Source: a candidate division KSB1 bacterium
GTDB lineage: Bacteria; Zhuqueibacterota; JdFR-76; DREG01
Assembly: GCA_022566355.1 (NCBI GenBank)
Contig: JADFJB010000045.1
Location: 1 to 32,839, forward strand
Length of the DNA stretch: 32,839 bases
Reading direction: 5' to 3'
A program made the position numbers and the translations under genes. Positions 7,716 to 16,914 of this stretch are shown here, piece by piece. The notes under the pieces are model-generated. The model did not search any database and was not told the origin of the DNA. It was given only the letters and a program-made list of their open reading frames with translations. Every line of letters begins with the position of its first letter. The first letter of the stretch is position 1.

Positions 7716-9965
7716 TTAAAACTCCAATGAAAAAGATAAACTGGGGATAATGGGTAACATGCGGACGTCGTCCCGTTTAATCGGGTTTTCATCGAGATCA
7801 TATGCATAAAACCACAGGTTACGCCGTGAATATAGATTGACTATTTGAATTTGAAGTTGATAATCTGCAAATCCCAGGAACTTCCCAAATCGAATAAATC
7901 CCAGGTCAAATCGATGGTATGAGGGTAGCCTTGAGGAATTTAAGTCACCAACAATAAAAGGCGCACGATCTGAAGAGTTTGTAGGATATTTTACGTAATA
8001 CGTGCCTAAAACAGGTGTAAATGTCTGGCCGGTTGCATAGTTAAACACAGAAGTTAATCGCCATTTTTCACTCAGCTTATAATTCATCACAATATTGATA
8101 TCATGAACCCGATCGTATTTAGGTGGATAGTATTTATCATTATTATATCCTGGAAATCGGCGACGACTGGTTGCCCAAGTATAACCAATAAAGCCGAACA
8201 ACCTTCCTTCTTTTTTTTCCAGAAAAAATTCAGCGCCAAATGCATACCCTTTTCCAAACCGAAACAGGTCTTTATAGTCTAGCCCGGCAGGATCGGGAAC
8301 CCGGGGATCAAATTCAAACAAATCACGCATAGTGCGATAATAAATTTCAAGATCAAAATGAAGCCCTTGTTTTGGTCTTGTTTTAAACCCTAAAATAAAC
8401 TGATCACCCCAAGATGGAGGCACACCTTCATCAGTTGTCAGCCAGGTATCGAAACCGCTAAAGGCTTCATTGGTTATTAGGGTTAAAAATTGGTAATACC
8501 GACCCAATGCAACTTGTGTTAAAAATCTTTGACTGAAAATATGTTCAACTGACAGGCGGGGTTCGAAACGAATGTAATCGCCGGCGGAGAAGAAATTACC
8601 TCGGATGCCTCCTTTAATGTTCCATTTTTTGTTGGGTTTCCAGGTTTCTTCAAAATAAACCGATCCGTATTTTGCATTGATTTTTTCAGACAAAGTTTCT
8701 TCTTCATCAAACCGGTTTCTAAATGTGAGGTCTAAATCTCCTGCCCAAAAGCCGGCTTTCATTTGGTGATTTAAACCAATAAATTCGAAGTCGCCTTTTG
8801 CGGAAATATCCAATATCTTATTGTCTCGTTCGATTTTTGTACCACTGATGTTTATGCGAGGATAGTTAAAATAGCGTGATCCGGTGAGTGTAAAAACGGA
8901 GAATATTTTCTGAGAGAAGATATGTGTCCAATTTGTACTTAAAGTTAAATTTCCATATCTTAAGTCAAAATCGGCATCATCGGCGAAAGGAAACTTAACC
9001 TTATCCAATCCTGAATAAAGCGATATATTCAGCTTGTCATTGGGACCTGGATCATAATTAATTTTTCCGTTAAGATCATAAAAATAAAAAGCATCCGGGA
9101 CATCATCAACATTGTTCCGTAAAATTGCCAGCATAGGTTCGAGTGTGGATCGTCGAGCTGCGAGCATCCAGGAACCTCTTTTTATGGGGCCTTCAAGCAT
9201 CAAACGACTGGCAATGGTCCCAATACTTAACCGTCCTTGGAATTCCTTGCGGTTACCGTCCCTGTTGTAAATATCGATTACTGAACCGAGGCGACCCCCA
9301 TATTCGGCCGGATAGCCGCCCTTGAAAATACGAACATCTTTAATAGCATCGGGATTGAATGTCGAAAAGAAACCAAAAAAATGGGAGGGGTTGTAGACAG
9401 TGGTTCTATCGATTAGAATAAGGTTTTGTCCCGGGTTACCGCCGCGAATATAGAGTCCACTCGAAAAATCTGAGGCAGCTTTAATTCCCGGCAGCAGTTG
9501 GATCGATCGAAATAAGTCGGCTTCCAAGATTGCAGGTAGTTGTTTAACCATTCTCAACTGCATATCTACGACACCAACCGGCTTCGCTTCATCAATGGCC
9601 ATTTCAGCTTCTATGATTACACCCTCCGTTTCGATAATCGATGGCCGTATTTCAATATCCCGGCGAAGATGTTGTCCCGATGAGATTGTTATTGTTTGTT
9701 GATATTTATCATAACCAATGTAGGATGCAACCAACGTATATCGACCAGAACGAATGCCAGTAATTCTAAAATAACCGCTTCTATTCGAGGTAGCGCCTTG
9801 CAGTGTCTCTGCGAGGTAAATATTTGCATGGATTAACGTTTCCCCGGAACTGAGGTCCTTTATAAATCCATCAATTGATGCAGACTCTTGTGCGTTTGAG
9901 GGGAATCCGCAGAAAAGTGAAATTAGAATTAAAATCAAGAGTTCTGTGGCCGTTTTTTTTATCAT
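7716..9965 (-). CDS. TonB-dependent outer-membrane receptor with N-terminal carboxypeptidase-like domain
   Basis: An active-transport outer-membrane receptor. Using the start at 9965 (749 aa) it has a signal peptide (about 1-25, ending SNAQE). A carboxypeptidase-regulatory-like beta domain follows (about 28-108; SGYFRITGIRSGRYTL, SYIGY). Then comes a plug (about 115-235; LLPGIKA, GLYIRGGNPGQNLILID, VRIFKGGYPAEYGGRLGSV) and a barrel ending in the beta-signal LSFSLEF with terminal Phe. The frame stays open to 10115, but those 50 residues contain no export signal and would bury the leader, so the inner ATG is preferred although its ribosome site is weak. Together with the DUF4249 lipoprotein it probably imports a peptide, glycan or chelate through TonB-ExbBD, none of which is in this window. 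Confidence 0.92.
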   Translation of the reverse strand: MIKKTATELLILILISLFCGFPSNAQESASIDGFIKDLSSGETLIHANIYLAETLQGATSNRSGYFRITGIRSGRYTLVASYIGYDKYQQTITISSGQHLRRDIEIRPSIIETEGVIIEAEMAIDEAKPVGVVDMQLRMVKQLPAILEADLFRSIQLLPGIKAASDFSSGLYIRGGNPGQNLILIDRTTVYNPSHFFGFFSTFNPDAIKDVRIFKGGYPAEYGGRLGSVIDIYNRDGNRKEFQGRLSIGTIASRLMLEGPIKRGSWMLAARRSTLEPMLAILRNNVDDVPDAFYFYDLNGKINYDPGPNDKLNISLYSGLDKVKFPFADDADFDLRYGNLTLSTNWTHIFSQKIFSVFTLTGSRYFNYPRINISGTKIERDNKILDISAKGDFEFIGLNHQMKAGFWAGDLDLTFRNRFDEEETLSEKINAKYGSVYFEETWKPNKKWNIKGGIRGNFFSAGDYIRFEPRLSVEHIFSQRFLTQVALGRYYQFLTLITNEAFSGFDTWLTTDEGVPPSWGDQFILGFKTRPKQGLHFDLEIYYRTMRDLFEFDPRVPDPAGLDYKDLFRFGKGYAFGAEFFLEKKEGRLFGFIGYTWATSRRRFPGYNNDKYYPPKYDRVHDINIVMNYKLSEKWRLTSVFNYATGQTFTPVLGTYYVKYPTNSSDRAPFIVGDLNSSRLPSYHRFDLGFIRFGKFLGFADYQLQIQIVNLYSRRNLWFYAYDLDENPIKRDDVRMLPIIPSLSFSLEF

Positions 9966-10593
9966 ATCTAAACTTTTGAAAAGTAGTACTAACCTGCATA
10001 ATTCATGAATCATGCTTTTAAGCTTAAAACTCCCATCTGTGTCACCCAGGAGGGGTCTATTTCCAAACATTTGAAAAAGCTGAGATTTAAGCATAAAACA
10101 TAGTGAAAAAACCATTTCCTAGATTGAAAGTGATTAGGTTTATGAATAGGTCAGGCTAATTAAACATGAATATGAATTTGATACGAAAACTATATTATTT
10201 CATATAAATATTTTTATTTGTTTTTCATATTTATAAAACTTAATAGACCACTTCGAATAGGTCGTTGCGGAAATTAACGAAGTGGTCTCCGCGATGTTTG
10301 TCCTGCTAGTTAAACCATTCCTAATTATCATCGCAATATTCAATGACAACAAATGACACTTTATAATCAGAATTTGACAATTCATAACTATTTATTCTGA
10401 AACATACATTATTTTGGAATCATTCCACTAGTCTGTGACAGCTTTGTTTAACTCGTCACGATCTGTTTCAAAGAAATGTAAAGCGATAAACTTTAAATGG
10501 AATCTTTAGATTATGGTTCCCTTGTTAACGGTGTGCTAAACCTGGATTTGATTAAGAAAATTCAAACTAAATTGATCCTAAAGTTGTTTTCGG
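9966..10593. other. gene-poor AT-rich stretch between receptor and acetyltransferase
   Basis: About 630 bases without a convincing gene. The first 150 are the open upstream extension of the receptor frame. A 61-codon minus-strand frame at 10200-10385 has no family resemblance and low-complexity composition, so I do not call it. The one structured element is the 10-bp perfect inverted repeat at 10246-10287. The promoter of the receptor/DUF4249 unit should lie here, but no clear -35/-10, sigma-54 or Fur-like site stands out. Confidence 0.6.
10246..10287. repeat. 10-bp perfect inverted repeat (GACCACTTCG...CGAAGTGGTC)
   Basis: The arms at 10246-10255 and 10278-10287 are exactly complementary, with a 22-base spacer. 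The arms are more GC-rich than the surrounding AT-rich DNA. It is too loosely spaced and lacks a T run, so a rho-independent terminator is unlikely. It could be a relic of a mobile element, a REP-type hairpin or a regulator site. No second copy was noticed in the window. Confidence 0.6.
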
Positions 10594-11133
10594 TCACCTG
10601 GTTTTAGAATAGCTATAACAATCCCTTGGAATTTTACTTCGGTTAGGCAAAACAATCCAGCAACGAAGAACCCCCTCTCTTTGTAGCCCTGCTTTTTCAA
10701 GTAAACTGGCAGAAGATGTATTTTCCACATCACAAAAAGCCCAAACTCGGTATATTTCATCCTGGCTGAACGCCCAATCAATAATTGGTTTTAGGGTTTC
10801 AATCATATAGCCTTGATGCCAGAACTGTTTGCCCAATAAATATCCCAGGTTTACACCGTGCTCGTTGATTCTAATCCCTACCATACCAACCAATATATTG
10901 TCTTCTTTTCTAATAATAGCCCACGGAAAATCAGAATCGGAGCTCCAGCTTGTTTGACATCTTTTTAAAAAATCTTTGGTGTCTTCGATACTTTTATGGG
11001 GTGGCCAAATTAGATATCTTGTGACATCTTCATCCTGGGCATATTGCTCGAATATGGAATCAGCATCTTCAATGATCGGTAAACGCATCAGAAGACGCTC
11101 GGTCTCAAAAGTATAAGGAGGTTTAATTCTCAT
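10594..11133 (-). CDS. GNAT family N-acetyltransferase (RimJ/RimL-like)
   Basis: A 179-aa acetyl-CoA-dependent N-acetyltransferase of the Acetyltransf_3 (RimJ/RimL/SpeG-like) type. It shows the opening FETERLLMRLP and the mid-region PWAIIRKEDNILVGMVGI. The acetyl-CoA loop region is NLGYLLGKQFWHQGYMIE (about 95-112, aligning with the Q/R-x-x-G-x-G/A zone), followed by FCDVENTSSASLLEKAGL (about 133-150), the hallmark 'N.aS..llek.GF' motif. The C-terminus RDCYSYSKTR also fits the family. Substrate may be a protein N-terminus, amino acid or antibiotic; nothing nearby narrows it. It is monocistronic, flanked by gene-poor DNA. The ATG has only a weak ribosome site. Confidence 0.88.
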   Translation of the reverse strand: MRIKPPYTFETERLLMRLPIIEDADSIFEQYAQDEDVTRYLIWPPHKSIEDTKDFLKRCQTSWSSDSDFPWAIIRKEDNILVGMVGIRINEHGVNLGYLLGKQFWHQGYMIETLKPIIDWAFSQDEIYRVWAFCDVENTSSASLLEKAGLQREGVLRCWIVLPNRSKIPRDCYSYSKTR

Positions 11134-11653
11134 AATATCTGAATTTTTGTTTATAGTTAGCGTCCGAACTAGAACTCGATATCCAGTGTCATTGATATTT
11201 TTTCATTCCAGTTAAGTGGATCCCCGCTAAAAGCGAGGTTCTCGCACGCAATCATAAGGTTCATCATAATAAAAGATACTTTGACATAATTCTTTGTATT
11301 GATCGCAATCCAATTCCGTAGGAGTGAAATGTTTATAGGGAAGGTATAAGTCTCTGATTCGGAACTCCGGAGGAGTGGAATATTTGCATTTAGTGTAATC
11401 ATGCTTAACAACAGAATCCTATATTTCACTCCTAAAGGAGTTTTCATGTATTTTTTTAGAAATTTATAACCTATAAATATTCCATCCCGATATTTGGTAA
11501 TTCATTTATTGAAATTATGATGATAGTTTCAAACTAATTTTAAGACATCGAGTTCAGGCTAGTAAAAAGATTTTTAGTAATTTTAAAATAAGTATTCATT
11601 TGGTTGATGATCCAAATATAACGAATTAGATGTTTGGAATTTTAGTTTGTATT
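11134..11653. other. gene-poor stretch with repeat cluster and possible barrel-protein remnant
   Basis: About 520 bases. The centre (11312-11490) holds degenerate hairpin repeats. A 92-codon minus-strand frame at 11169-11447 runs straight through them, so its N-terminal part is probably not a real protein. Its last 14 residues (NWNEKISMTLDIEF) nevertheless look like a final outer-membrane strand with terminal Phe, raising the possibility of a decayed barrel gene. The remainder (11491-11653) is AT-rich downstream DNA of the phosphatase operon with no clear terminator. Confidence 0.5.
11312..11490. repeat. cluster of four degenerate hairpin repeats (AACTCC-n-GGAGTGAAATATTTATAGG type)
   Basis: Four related units are packed in under 200 bases. 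Forward units are AATTCCGTAGGAGTGAAATG... at 11312-11340 and AACTCCGGAGGAGTGGAATA... at 11363-11389. The inverse units, on the minus strand, are AACTCCTTTAGGAGTGAAAT... (11412-11443) and GGGATGGAATATTTATAGG (part of 11468-11490). Each full unit has a short self-complementary head (AACTCC/GGAGT) followed by a conserved GAAATATTTATAGG-like tail. Two units face each way. This is the architecture of REP/BIME-like dispersed elements; no transposase (RAYT) gene is in the window. Confidence 0.7.
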
Positions 11654-14095
11654 TCAAAGAAATCGAACAATGACAATCGTGATGTCATCTGTCTGTTGAG
11701 AGTTAGCTTGAAAATTTTTCAGATCATTAAGGAGTAAGTCTTTTAATTCACCGGCTGAACTAAACATTCCATTTTCAACGATATCTTGTAATCTCTCCTC
11801 TCCATAAAGTTCGTGGTTTTGATTCATTGCTTCGGTCAATCCATCGCTAAAGAGTATAAAATAATCGCCTTTATGTAATTTAGTTTGGCGCTCTTCAATG
11901 GATTCATCAAAAATGTTTCCTTCTTCAAGACCTAAACCGATGCCATTGCCAGTCAGCCATTCTGTTGTGTTTTTCCTTTTTATGAGTGCCGGTGAATGTC
12001 CTGCCCGGCAAAAAGTGATTTTATTGAGTTTGGTATCAACCTTAGCCAGGGCCATTGTGATGAAGGATTTAGAGTCCAGGAAGTTGTAAATCCTGCGATT
12101 TACATCCATCAGAAGTTTTTTGGGACTGCTATGAATTTCGGCGCCCATCTGGATCATCCCTTGCACTTTTGACATATAAATAGCCGCCGGCATACCTTTT
12201 CCGGAAACATCTGCAACGAGAAAGAGTAAACGATTTTTTGGTAAAGGAATATAGTCATAGTAATCTCCGCCAACTATACTTGAAGGTAAAGAAATTCCGG
12301 TAATTTCAAGTCCCGGAATATTCGGATCTTCTTTTGGAAGCAATCCTTCCTGGATATTACGAGCCATCACGAGTTCATTCTCAAATGCTTGTTTTCGTAA
12401 ATCTTCCTGATGCAGTCGCGAATTCACAAGAGCGATTGCGGCATTTCCTGCCACTGTTTGCAGCAGATCCAAATCTTCCATACTATAAACCTGACCGGAA
12501 GCTTTTGGCCCAAGTCCGATTAAACCTATCATAGCATCCTGGTAAAACATTGGGACAGACAATACAATTCCAGCTTTCTCAATTTTTACTTTCTCGGAAA
12601 GTGAGAGGTTATTGTAACTTGCATCTTCTTCTATTTTATAAAACAGACAACAAGATTTCTCTTTTTTGATAAGCTCAATAAGGCTGTTACTTCCATCTTT
12701 CCAATTAATTCTGGAGCTCTTTATTCCTTTTGTTTTGAATCGAAGCACATATTGATTGGATTCTTGATCATACAAATTGACCAAAACATTCGTAACCTTC
12801 ATGGCATCGGATATCGTATCTGCTATATGTTTTAAAATGCCCGGCATATCAGTAAAACCCGGCAGATCCTGGCTCAGTTTAAGCAAGGTTTTTTGATATT
12901 GGTATTTGTTTCTATAAAACTGCCGATCGACCAGGTTTTGGATGGCGTTTCTAACCGGTTGAAAAGCAATTGCAACAATTACCAGAAAAATGATATTTGA
13001 AGTTTGGCCGGCAAAACCGAGATTATTTGCCAAATATTCACCCAATTCCATCACAATAAGAAAATAGAGAAGTACAAAAAAACTGGTGAGCATACTGTAA
13101 ACCAGGCTTTTTTTAACAATGATTTCCACATCCATTAGACCATATCGCATGATTGAGTATCCAAACGATATTGGCACAAATCCCATCAATCCAAAAACAA
13201 AAGCGACTGCAGTTTCACCTAAGACATTCACTACGAAATCTGGGAAATAGGCGAAAATGCCTAATGGCATGAATCCTAAAAACATGCCAAATTGTATCAC
13301 TCGAATCGATTTTCGTTCGTGGGGATTGGTGATTTTATGTGAGTTTGAGCCAAGTAAACCGAATGCAGCGAAGAAATAACATCCAATAATTATATTTTCC
13401 AAAATGGATTGTTTGTTGATGAATAGGACATACGTAAATGCCAAAATCGAGGGTAGATAAAAGAGAAAAACAGCCTTGGGATACTTATGTAATAAAGAGA
13501 TTCGTTTTGGAAAATTCATAAAAAAGTGAACCATGGAAGGCCCCCAAAGAATCATACCCGCTGTATGGATTGTAATAATTACATCATGAAATGGTTGATT
13601 GATAGATCTTGAACTGAAGACGAGCATGATGAAAAAGGTCGCTGAGAAAAAATAGAAAAGTCTTGCTGTGCGCATTTCCGGTTTTTTGATAACCACAACA
13701 AAACCAACCAAAAGAAACAACATACCAACCAGATAAAAAAGTACAGGCATTAATCTATTTCGTTGTGCCAATGTAACTACAACGTCAACTTCTTCGCTGC
13801 CTCTACGAATTTTGAATGCTAGCTTGTCGCCAGGTTGGTGTTTATTCCTCCAAGTCAAAAATTGATTGCCATCAAAACCCAGCAGAACATCGTTTACTTT
13901 AATTCCTGCCAGGTCAGCAGCTCCTCCCTCTGTTATATATGTAACTAGAATTTCACCGGTTTCGTCATTTTCCTGCAATCTGAATTCGACTAAAACCTGG
14001 GGATCAAAATGGATCCGGTGTAAAAAATTTGAGGTTGCGGCAATTACTAATAGTATTGTGATCGCGGAGTATAGTATTTTTAACTTGTTACGCAT
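11654..14095 (-). CDS. membrane PDZ-GAF-SpoIIE (RsbU-like) serine phosphatase
   Basis: An 813-aa signalling phosphatase and the last gene of the minus-strand operon. TM1 (about 6-22) is followed by an extracytoplasmic PDZ domain (about 33-110; GGAADLAGIKVNDVLLGFDG). Several membrane helices span about 115-378, then a linker DRQFYRNKYQYQ (390-401), a GAF-like domain (about 405-560), a short coiled coil and a PP2C/SpoIIE domain (575-813). Metal-binding residues are visible in GGDYYDY (609-615), VADVSGKG (627-634), FSDGLTEA (749-756) and DDITIV (803-808), so it should be active. Such enzymes dephosphorylate anti-sigma-factor antagonists in partner-switching pathways. No antagonist or anti-sigma kinase is in the window. 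The PDZ between membrane segments suggests periplasmic sensing of unfolded or C-terminal peptides. Confidence 0.9.
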   Translation of the reverse strand: MRNKLKILYSAITILLVIAATSNFLHRIHFDPQVLVEFRLQENDETGEILVTYITEGGAADLAGIKVNDVLLGFDGNQFLTWRNKHQPGDKLAFKIRRGSEEVDVVVTLAQRNRLMPVLFYLVGMLFLLVGFVVVIKKPEMRTARLFYFFSATFFIMLVFSSRSINQPFHDVIITIHTAGMILWGPSMVHFFMNFPKRISLLHKYPKAVFLFYLPSILAFTYVLFINKQSILENIIIGCYFFAAFGLLGSNSHKITNPHERKSIRVIQFGMFLGFMPLGIFAYFPDFVVNVLGETAVAFVFGLMGFVPISFGYSIMRYGLMDVEIIVKKSLVYSMLTSFFVLLYFLIVMELGEYLANNLGFAGQTSNIIFLVIVAIAFQPVRNAIQNLVDRQFYRNKYQYQKTLLKLSQDLPGFTDMPGILKHIADTISDAMKVTNVLVNLYDQESNQYVLRFKTKGIKSSRINWKDGSNSLIELIKKEKSCCLFYKIEEDASYNNLSLSEKVKIEKAGIVLSVPMFYQDAMIGLIGLGPKASGQVYSMEDLDLLQTVAGNAAIALVNSRLHQEDLRKQAFENELVMARNIQEGLLPKEDPNIPGLEITGISLPSSIVGGDYYDYIPLPKNRLLFLVADVSGKGMPAAIYMSKVQGMIQMGAEIHSSPKKLLMDVNRRIYNFLDSKSFITMALAKVDTKLNKITFCRAGHSPALIKRKNTTEWLTGNGIGLGLEEGNIFDESIEERQTKLHKGDYFILFSDGLTEAMNQNHELYGEERLQDIVENGMFSSAGELKDLLLNDLKNFQANSQQTDDITIVIVRFL

Positions 14096-14134
14096 ATTTA
14101 TTCTCTAAATAGTTAGAAATTTCTGTTGGTCTCA

Positions 14135-15496
14135 TTATTGGTTAATGAGTTCTTTGACTCCCAATCGATCCATCATTGAATACAGTTTTCTTCTTGTAAT
14201 TCCAAGTAAATTTGCAGCTTTGCTTTTATTCCCTTGTGACTTGGTTATGGCTTGATAGATTAACTCCCGTTCATGTTCATCGAGGTTAATTCCTTTATCA
14301 GGAAGTTCAGAAAAACCTTTTACTGGTTTTTGTGAATGAATGTATAGTGGAAAATGTTCTTTAGATATGGATTGGTCACCACATAAGATTGTCGCTCTTT
14401 CAATGGCATTTTCTAATTCACGCACATTCCCCGGCCAATCATAATTTATGAGAGATTCAAGGGCTGTTGGTTCTATGGTTATAGCTTTGTCTTTGGAAAA
14501 GTTTTTAATAAAGTGATCCACGAGTTCCGGTAAGTCTTCACGTCGCTCTCTAAGAGGCGGTAAAAAAATAGGGAAAACATTTATGCGGTAATATAAATCT
14601 TCCCGAAAACTACCTTCTTTTAAGGCGTCTTCTAAGTTCCGATGGGTAGCTGCTAAAATTCTTGCTTCTAATGAAATTGATTCATTTGCTCCCAACCGTT
14701 CAAATTTTTTGGTTTGAAGAACTCGAAGTAATTTAACCTGGAGACTTGGAGATAGGTCGCCGATTTCGTCCAAAAAAATAATTCCTTTCCCGGCAATTTC
14801 AAATTTTCCTTTTTTAATCCGATCTGCCCCGGTAAATGCACCCTTTTCATGGCCAAATAGCTCGCTTTCCAACAAGTTTTCCGGGATTGCACCACAATTC
14901 ACAGCTATAAATGGTTCATCGGCTCGCGAACTGTTTTGGTGAATTGCCAGGGCAATCAGTTCTTTGCCCGTACCACTTTCGCCTCGAATCAAAATTGTTG
15001 TGTCACCGTTACAAATTTTTTCAACAAGTTTAAAAACATCTTGCATTTTCCCTGAGTTACCGGTAATATTATCAAAATTATAGCGTGTTTTTAGTTGCCG
15101 GCGTAGATCCCGGTTTTCTGTCACTAAACGTTTATTATCCAATAACCTATCCACTCTTAACCGTAATTCCTCCATATCAAATGGCTTGATTAAATAATCG
15201 TACGCTCCGCGTTTCATAGCTTCTACAGCGGTTTGAGCAGTAGCAAAGGCAGTCATCAGAATCACATCTGTGTCCCGGGAGTTTTCTTTAATTTTATCAA
15301 GCAGTTCCAGACCCGTAATTTTCGGCATTTTGAGATCCGTGATAACCAGGTCGTAGTGCTTCGTTTGGAATTGTTTAAACCCTTGCTCACCATCGAAGGC
15401 AACATCAACTTCAACCTGATCCGATTCAAGGCAGGCTTTCAGTATTTCACACATTCTTTCTTCGTTATCAATTACTAGAATTGATCTGGAATCCAT
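14135..15496 (-). CDS. NtrC-family sigma-54-dependent response regulator
   Basis: A 453-aa bacterial enhancer-binding protein. The receiver domain (1-120) has D10/E12 with N11 between, phospho-acceptor D54 in VITDLKMP, T82 and K104. The AAA+ domain (about 144-380) has Walker A GESGTGKE at 172-179, the sigma-54-contacting loop GAFTGAD at 219-225 and Walker B FLDEIG at 241-246, all intact. A Fis-type helix-turn-helix closes the protein (NKSKAANLLGITRRKLYSMM). It should remodel sigma-54 RNA polymerase when phosphorylated by the kinase encoded immediately upstream (14-bp gap). A good AAGGAAA ribosome site precedes the ATG. A sigma-54 promoter is visible at 26486-26501; whether it is a target is unproven. 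Confidence 0.95.
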   Translation of the reverse strand: MDSRSILVIDNEERMCEILKACLESDQVEVDVAFDGEQGFKQFQTKHYDLVITDLKMPKITGLELLDKIKENSRDTDVILMTAFATAQTAVEAMKRGAYDYLIKPFDMEELRLRVDRLLDNKRLVTENRDLRRQLKTRYNFDNITGNSGKMQDVFKLVEKICNGDTTILIRGESGTGKELIALAIHQNSSRADEPFIAVNCGAIPENLLESELFGHEKGAFTGADRIKKGKFEIAGKGIIFLDEIGDLSPSLQVKLLRVLQTKKFERLGANESISLEARILAATHRNLEDALKEGSFREDLYYRINVFPIFLPPLRERREDLPELVDHFIKNFSKDKAITIEPTALESLINYDWPGNVRELENAIERATILCGDQSISKEHFPLYIHSQKPVKGFSELPDKGINLDEHERELIYQAITKSQGNKSKAANLLGITRRKLYSMMDRLGVKELINQ

Positions 15497-15510
15497 ATAT
15501 GATTTCCTTT

Positions 15511-16914
15511 TTAATGATTTTCTACAGGTAGATTAATTGTGATGGTTGTACCATTACCTGGTTGACTTTCAACTTCAATATTACCGCCATGACCCTCTAT
15601 GATTTTTTTTGATACCGGCAGCCCTAAACCGCTTCCGGAGCTTTTCGTGGTATAGAAGGGTTCGAAAATAGCATCTGGATTTTCAATACCCGAACCGGAA
15701 TCAATAATCTGAACCTGGTAAAAATTCTTATGTTTATTGCTTAAGTAATTTGTTTTAATAACAATGTCACCTTCGGACTCTATTGATTGCATTGAATTTC
15801 GAAATAAATTGATCAAAACCTGCTGCATGGCGTCGAGATCAAACGGGAATGGTTCAATTGCTTTTGCATCAAAGTGAAATTTGACCTTACTTTGTTCGTT
15901 ATTGAGTTTCATCTTTTCGATTGTAGCTTCAATCAATTTATTTAAATCATTTTTTTCAAAATTTAATTTAGATTCTTTACCTAGAAGTAAAAAATCATTT
16001 ACCAATTTATTGAGCCGATTTACTTCATCGGGAATATACTGAAACAGTTGGTCCGGCTTCTTTTCATTTTGATACCTGGACTTAAGCACATCGGCAGTCC
16101 CGCGAATAATACCCAACGGATTACGGATTTCGTGAGCAAGCACAGCCGACATCTGGCCCATCATGGCTAGTCGTTCCGATTTTGATAGGGATTCTTGAGT
16201 GCGAATTAACAACCTCAATGCATAAAGGATGAAAGTGACAAACAGAATAAAAATTCCGATACTTACAGTCGCAGTAACAAAGAATGTGTTTTTATACTGT
16301 TCCACTAAATCAAAAAAATAGGCATTGGCCTCGGTTACCAGAATACCCATCGTTTGCCCGGTTAAATTGTGTACTGGTGCATATGCGTTCATGAATCGTT
16401 GATCATTTAAAATGTGAATAGGACTTGCAACCGGAATACCGGACCAAGCTTGTTTAATAGTGGTAGAATCCTCTTTTAAATAGGCATGTGATATGTCAAA
16501 TTCAAAATCTGAATAACTATCAACAATGGTAGTATATTTTGCATCGATAATAAACAAGCCTTCCAATTGATGGGTTTTCTTAATGCTCATTAATTGATCT
16601 TGAATCAGAAGAAGTGTGATTTGATTTTCTTGCCCGAATTCTAAGGATAGTAGCCCTTCATCCTGTAAATTTTTTTCAATTAGATTTGCTGCTAATATCG
16701 CAACTGATTTCAAACGAAGCTCTTGCTCGGACTCAAGTTGCGCTCGCATTTGATTAAGTAAAAAGAAATTGCCTAAATTAAAGATGATCAATAGAACCAG
16801 AAATCCTCCGATGATCATGTAAACTGCAAGTCGTCTCCGTTTTATGATCGATTGAAGCTTCTGAGACCAGGACGCTTGTAATTCCAAATCCTGCTGTATA
16901 GGTTTATTTTTCAT
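15511..16914 (-). CDS. membrane sensor histidine kinase (NtrB-like), partner of the sigma-54 regulator
   Basis: A 467-aa kinase using the ATG at 16914. That start has a GAGGGA ribosome site and overlaps the end of the NYN gene by 11 bp. The frame is open to 16941, but those nine residues lie inside the upstream gene. TM1 is at about 29-53, followed by a ~155-residue extracytoplasmic sensor region (single-Cache/PAS-like, inferred) and TM2 at about 209-235. HisKA follows with the phospho-acceptor H261 in AHEIRNPLG. The HATPase_c has the N box (LINLFRNSMQS), G1 (DSGSGI) and G2 (SSGSGLGL). No HAMP domain is obvious. It should autophosphorylate and transfer to D54 of the downstream regulator. The ligand is unknown. 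Confidence 0.93.
   Translation of the reverse strand: MKNKPIQQDLELQASWSQKLQSIIKRRRLAVYMIIGGFLVLLIIFNLGNFFLLNQMRAQLESEQELRLKSVAILAANLIEKNLQDEGLLSLEFGQENQITLLLIQDQLMSIKKTHQLEGLFIIDAKYTTIVDSYSDFEFDISHAYLKEDSTTIKQAWSGIPVASPIHILNDQRFMNAYAPVHNLTGQTMGILVTEANAYFFDLVEQYKNTFFVTATVSIGIFILFVTFILYALRLLIRTQESLSKSERLAMMGQMSAVLAHEIRNPLGIIRGTADVLKSRYQNEKKPDQLFQYIPDEVNRLNKLVNDFLLLGKESKLNFEKNDLNKLIEATIEKMKLNNEQSKVKFHFDAKAIEPFPFDLDAMQQVLINLFRNSMQSIESEGDIVIKTNYLSNKHKNFYQVQIIDSGSGIENPDAIFEPFYTTKSSGSGLGLPVSKKIIEGHGGNIEVESQPGNGTTITINLPVENH

Noticed and set aside
9966-10115. N-terminal extension of the TonB receptor to 10115
   Set aside because: The added 50 residues lack an export signal and would place the true signal peptide internally; the ATG at 9965 gives a normal leader.
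10200-10385. 61-codon minus-strand ORF
   Set aside because: Crosses the 10-bp inverted repeat, has no ribosome site or family resemblance, and lies in AT-rich DNA.
11169-11447. 92-codon minus-strand ORF as an intact gene
   Set aside because: It is built over several dispersed repeats and has no recognisable domain; only its last residues hint at a barrel remnant, which is reported as a finding.
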